A DNA stretch of 64,000 bases, taken from Atherinomorus stipes (taxonomy: Eukaryota > Chordata > Actinopteri > Atheriniformes > Atherinidae). Of this stretch, positions 60,416-64,000 are shown in pieces; within the stretch, counting starts at the first letter, position 1, and every line of letters begins with the position of its first letter. The position numbers and the translations under genes are program-made. The notes beneath the pieces were generated by a model, which did no database searches, was not told the DNA's origin, and was given only the letters and a program-made list of their open reading frames with translations. The DNA lies in the NCBI GenBank assembly GCA_023101725.1, contig JALJCO010013654.1:1776001-1840000 (forward strand), written 5' to 3'.

Positions 60416-61772
60416 ATCTCCAGCTTATTTGACCAGGTTTTAATTTAATAAACCTGTGTGATGACTAGTTGCTGCCAAACAACTGAGCCAGACTGTGATC
60501 TGATCTCCCTAAAGGAGGTGGGGTGGAGGAGCTGTATGCATTTTCAACATTTGCATAAAATAGATTCAACATTTTACTTTCACTGGTGGGGAAGCTGAAG
60601 AATGTTAAATAGAGGGAGATGTTGAAATTTCCAGAGATCGCAATAAATGAGTTGGATGCTGTGTTTGTTGCCTAGTGATGACAAAGCTGATTGTCACATG
60701 CTGTCTGAAGGCATACAAGATATCAAATAAACCACTACCAGAATAACACACACTGGGTAAATTTACCGCTCAAAAAAAGTAAACACCTAAGCCTCTTAGA
60801 TCTCAATGAAATATTGCAGTTGAAAAATCTTTATTCAAAAATAGTGGACTGAGAGCAAAATAGTTATCCCATGGAGGTATTCAGAACCATATTAAAATAA
60901 GTGTGTGTGTGTAAGAGGTGGGGGGGGGGGACATCTATACACACACACTGTATACAGTGTGTGTGTATTAAATTATTCAGCCCCCGATTAATACTTTTTG
61001 TAGCTCCACCTTTTGCTGTGATTACAGCTGCAAGTTGCTTGGGGTATGTCTCTGATTTGCACATAGAGAGACTGAAATTTTTGCCCATTGTTCCTTGCAA
61101 AACAGCTCGAGCTCAGTGAGGTTGGATGGAGAGCGTTTGAACAGCAGTTTTCAGTTCTTTCCACAGATTCTCGATTGGGTTCAGGTCTGGACTTTGACTT
61201 GGCCATTCTAACATGTTTGTGAACCATTCAATTGTAGATTTTGCTTTATGTTTTGGATAATTGTCTTGTTGGAAGACAAATCTCCATCCCAGTCTCAGGT
61301 CTTCTGCAGACTCCAACAGGTTTTCCTCCAGAATGGTCCTGTATTTGGCTTCATCCATCCAGCTGCCCCAAAGCATGATGCTGCCACCACCACGTTTGAC
61401 AGTGGGGATGGTGTGTTCAGGGTGATGAGCTGTGTTGCTTTTACATCAAACATGACATTTTGAATTGTGGCCAAAAATTGATTTCAGTTTCATCTGACCA
61501 GAGTGCCTTCTTCCACATGTTTGGTGTGTCTCCCAGGTGGCTTGTGGCAAACTTTAAACGAGATATTTTTATGGATCTTTAAGAATTGGCTTTCTTCTTA
61601 CCACTCTTCCATAAAGGCCAGATTTGTGCAGTATATGACAGATTGTTGTCCTATGGCCAGAGTCTCCCACCTCAGCTGTAGATCTCTGCTGTTTATCCAG
61701 AATGATCATGGACCTCTTGGCTGCATCTCTGATCAGTCTTCTCCTTGTTTGAGCTAAAAGTTTAGAGGGAGG

Positions 61773-62690
61773 TAGTGATGTGCCAGATGAACTGAGACTC
61801 CGAAGCGCGTGTCGAGAAAAAGGGGCGTTCCTAATGAAGCTTCGTTTCGGAGCTTGTGTTGTCAGCATAGGAATCACGTGACCAGAGCAAAACGAGGCCT
61901 CGGTTTGTGAAGATGACGTAACGTGTCGGTCTGTGTTTCACATCTTCACAAGAAACATTCGGAAGCCGCTAGATTGAAGTTGACAGATAATTTATCCGAG
62001 CTCAAAATACAAAGACAGAAAGATCCTGACATACAGCCACAGAAATCCACAGTATTATCAATTTTCCCACCGATATATGTTGCCCTGCACCTGCACATTA
62101 TTTGAAGATTATTAAGTCGCCAAACCGAACACTGAAGACGCTCCTTTTCCTCAATAAACAGATTTCAGCCCCATGTGACCTCATACGTGGAGTTCCATAA
62201 GCACTGCACACATACATAGTCACTATTACAACAGTTAATTTAAGCCAAATATAAAATGAAATATGAAATTAAAAAAACGCCGATGTTTGCTGTCATATCG
62301 ATCATGCGCCACTGCATTTACCCTGTTGTCATAGTACAGTGGTTAGCAAGTTTGCCTTTTACTCGGGAGGCTTGAGGTTCGAATCCCGCGCGTACTTTAT
62401 TTGTTTTGCTACATTCTATTGTCAAACTATGACTCAAATACTTAAAGGCATGGATAATCCACATTGTATTTGTTGGATGCTGCTAATTTATTTGACAAAT
62501 CCTTTATTTTCTGGTCATGGGCACTACTGAGAAGGTTTGAGTGCATTTTTGTTTGGCCTGATGTGGACCCATTTTAACACTAGATGTCACTAAAGAGGAA
62601 TATGAATGAAACCCCGAGTACTGAACCTTTTCCCAAACCAATTGGCTGGAAAGCCTCAATGCTTCATGAAGCTTCATTTGGCCATCACTA
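61773..62690. mobile_element. hAT-like non-autonomous element with intact target duplication
   Basis: 918 bp bounded by TIRs TAGTGATG and CATCACTA and flanked by a perfect 8-bp duplication GAGGGAGG (61765-61772 and 62691-62698). Subterminal GAAGCTTC palindromes occur near both ends. The interior has a 60-codon ORF at 61923-62105 with no recognised domain and a tRNA-like segment at 62328-62400. Confidence 0.85.
62328..62400 (+). repeat. tRNA-like segment inside the hAT element
   Basis: A-box-like TAGTACAGTGGTTAGCA at 62332-62348 and a perfect B box GGTTCGAATCC at 62376-62386 have the spacing of a tRNA gene. The acceptor and anticodon stems do not pair well, so a working tRNA gene is unlikely. 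More likely it is a tRNA relic or a SINE head. Confidence 0.5.
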
Positions 62691-63254
62691 GAGGGAGGCC
62701 AGGCCTTTGTAGATTTGCAGTGGTCTGATACTCCTTCCATTTCAATATCATCATTTGCACAGTGCTCCTTGGGATGTTTAAAGCTTGGGAAATCTTTCTG
62801 TATCCAAATCTGGCTTTAAACTTCTCCACAACAGTGTCTCAGACCTGCCCGGTGTGTTTATGGTCTTCATGATGCTCTCTGTGCTTTAAACAGACCTCTG
62901 AGACTATCACAGAGCAGGTGCATTTATACAAAGACTTGATTACACACAGGTGGATTCTATTTATCATCATCAGTCATTTAGGTCAACATTGGATCATTTA
63001 GAGATCCTCACTGAACTTCTGGAGAGAGTTTGCTGCACTGAAAGTAAAGGGGCCGATTGATTTTGCACGCCCCACTTTTCAGCTTTTTATTTCTAAAAAA
63101 AAGTTTTAAATATCACAAATTGTGTTCCACTTCGTGATTGTGTCCCACTTGTTGTTGATTCATGTGACACAAAATTACAATTTTATATGTTTGAAGCCTG
63201 AAGTGTGGCAAAAGGTCAAAAAGCTCAAGGGGGCCGAATACTTTCGGAAGGCAT

Positions 63255-63300
63255 TGTATATATATATATATATATACACATATATATATATATATATAAT
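63255..63300 (+). repeat. TA microsatellite
   Basis: (TA)n with a short CACA interruption lies just beyond the Tc1 terminus. It is probably grown from the TA target site. Confidence 0.85.
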
Positions 63301-63339
63301 CACACTGTAGGCTGATCCAAAGTCAGCAAAATTTCCTCA

Positions 63340-64000
63340 AGACAAATCAAACTGAGGCACAGTAGTGTGTGTGGCCTCCATGCCCCTTATGACCTCCCTA
63401 TGCCTACATGAAGGCATGCTTCTGATGAGGCAGCGGATGTTCCCCTGAGGGATCACCTCCCAGACTTGGATTAAAGCATCAGTCAACTTCTGTCTCCATT
63501 AGAAGGAACCCAGGGCCCTCTGCATCAGCACATGGTCTCACAATAGGTCTGAGGATCATGACAGTCAGGGTACCTGGCTAGCACATTGAGGGCTGTCCGG
63601 CCATCCAAAGAAGTGCCTCCCCACACCATTACTGACCCACCGCCAAACCGGTCATGCTGGAGCTTGTCGCAGGCAGCATAACTCCTCCTTCCCCTCTGGA
63701 CGTCGGTCACGTCAGTGACGAGCACATGGCGCCAATGGCTAATCTACCAATATTGGTGTTTTCTAGCAGTGTTTCTCAACTCCGGTCCTCAGGACTCACA
63801 CTGCCCTGCATGTCTTCGATGTGTTCCTACTCCAACATACCCGATCCAGGTGAATGAATTTCCTCAAGTTCTTTGCAAGCCATTCATTTAATTCAGGTGT
63901 GTGAAAGTAGGGTTGCCTCAAAGGCTTGCAGGGCCTAGAGAGTTGAAAACCACTGCTCTGGCAAAAGCCAACCACTCCGCACGGTGTAAGAACAGGCCCC
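63340..64000 (-). mobile_element. Second Tc1-like family fragment, reaching the window edge
   Basis: The minus frame DRFGGGSVMVWGGTSLDGRT and LNVLARYPDC is the region after the first catalytic Asp of a Tc1-like transposase. A MITE at 63775-63957 interrupts the upstream part: the sequence resumes at 63958 (ggcaaaagccaacc). Decayed. Confidence 0.65.
63775..63957. mobile_element. MITE with AGCAGTG inverted ends inside a Tc1-like copy
   Basis: Left AGCAGTGTTTCTCAACT; right inverted AGCAGTGGTTTTCAACT, so TIRs of 17 bp with two mismatches. Interior arms resemble the family at 2682 (ctccggtcctc; caggtgtgtgaaag). The rejoined flanks suggest only a 2-bp CT duplication. Confidence 0.6.

Larger units (their letters stand above)
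60950..63258 (-). mobile_element. Tc1-like DNA transposon interrupted by a hAT element
   Basis: Transposase on the minus strand: the HTH part near 61877-61570 (TRRRLIRDAAKRSMIILDKQ and RRKPILKDP) and the catalytic part 61376-61113 ([36 protein letters not shown] with the second Asp, [12 protein letters not shown] with the final Glu). A terminus at 63258 reads TACAATGCCTTCCGAAAG on the minus strand; the opposite terminus near 60950 is eroded and overlaps GT repeats. The hAT insert occupies 61773-62690. Frames are broken between domains, so it is inactive. Confidence 0.8.

Noticed and set aside
60130..60950. First coding exon of the tektin gene
   Set aside because: I searched the minus strand for an ATG-containing exon with a suitable donor and phase; only LINE fragment and low-complexity DNA were found.
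62328..62400. Functional tRNA gene
   Set aside because: A and B boxes are good, but the stems do not pair and it lies within a transposon; kept only as tRNA-like.
1..64000. CRISPR array, prokaryotic operon, phage or plasmid features
   Set aside because: No regularly spaced direct repeats and no bacterial gene organisation; the DNA is clearly vertebrate.

Overview
The window is vertebrate, most probably teleost fish, nuclear DNA. The genes are split by GT-AG introns into short exons, and the repeats are typical of teleosts: Tc1-like, Harbinger, hAT and TTAA-flanked elements, L2/CR1-, Rex- and L1-type LINEs, and tRNA-derived SINEs. There are no operons, CRISPR arrays or prokaryotic signals.

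Four host genes can be reconstructed, all on the minus strand. From high to low coordinates they are: a tektin-family axonemal gene (54807-60129, 5' end not found); stmnd1, stathmin domain containing 1 (43690-49601, 5 coding exons, 326 aa); rbm24, a single-RRM RNA-binding protein (32998-41258, 4 exons, 231 aa, long 3'UTR); and the 5' part of cap2, adenylyl cyclase-associated protein 2 (three coding exons between 5022 and 10502, plus a probable non-coding first exon near 16.9-17.05 kb; the rest lies beyond the left edge). From memory, STMND1-RBM24-CAP2 in the same relative orientation is also the order on human 6p22, so this looks like an old conserved neighbourhood. The tektin beside stmnd1 is not part of that human block.

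Layout: 1-17 kb holds cap2 exons and introns carrying two nested transposon stacks (7.6-9.7 kb and 12.2-15.7 kb). 17-30.8 kb is intergenic, with LINE fragments, a Tc1 fragment, a TTAA element with a conserved ORF, a decayed L2/CR1 LINE (about 24.3-29.3 kb) and a THAP-domain relic. 30.8-41.5 kb is rbm24. 43.7-49.6 kb is stmnd1, with a Rex-like LINE in intron 1 and a hAT-like MITE in intron 3. 50-54 kb is intergenic, with a SINE-like piece and DNA-transposon relics. 54.8-60.1 kb is the tektin gene, whose large intron holds a SINE, two TTAA elements and a LINE fragment. 60.2-64 kb is repeats, including a hAT element cleanly inserted into a Tc1 copy.

The genes have no common pathway: cap2 acts on actin, rbm24 on muscle RNA processing, stmnd1 probably on tubulin and membranes, and the tektin on ciliary doublets. 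I see no convincing wholly new system. The most noteworthy structure is the recurrence of at least four sequence-unrelated element families that begin TTAAAG and end at TTAA, two of them in nested stacks and one carrying a conserved peptide.
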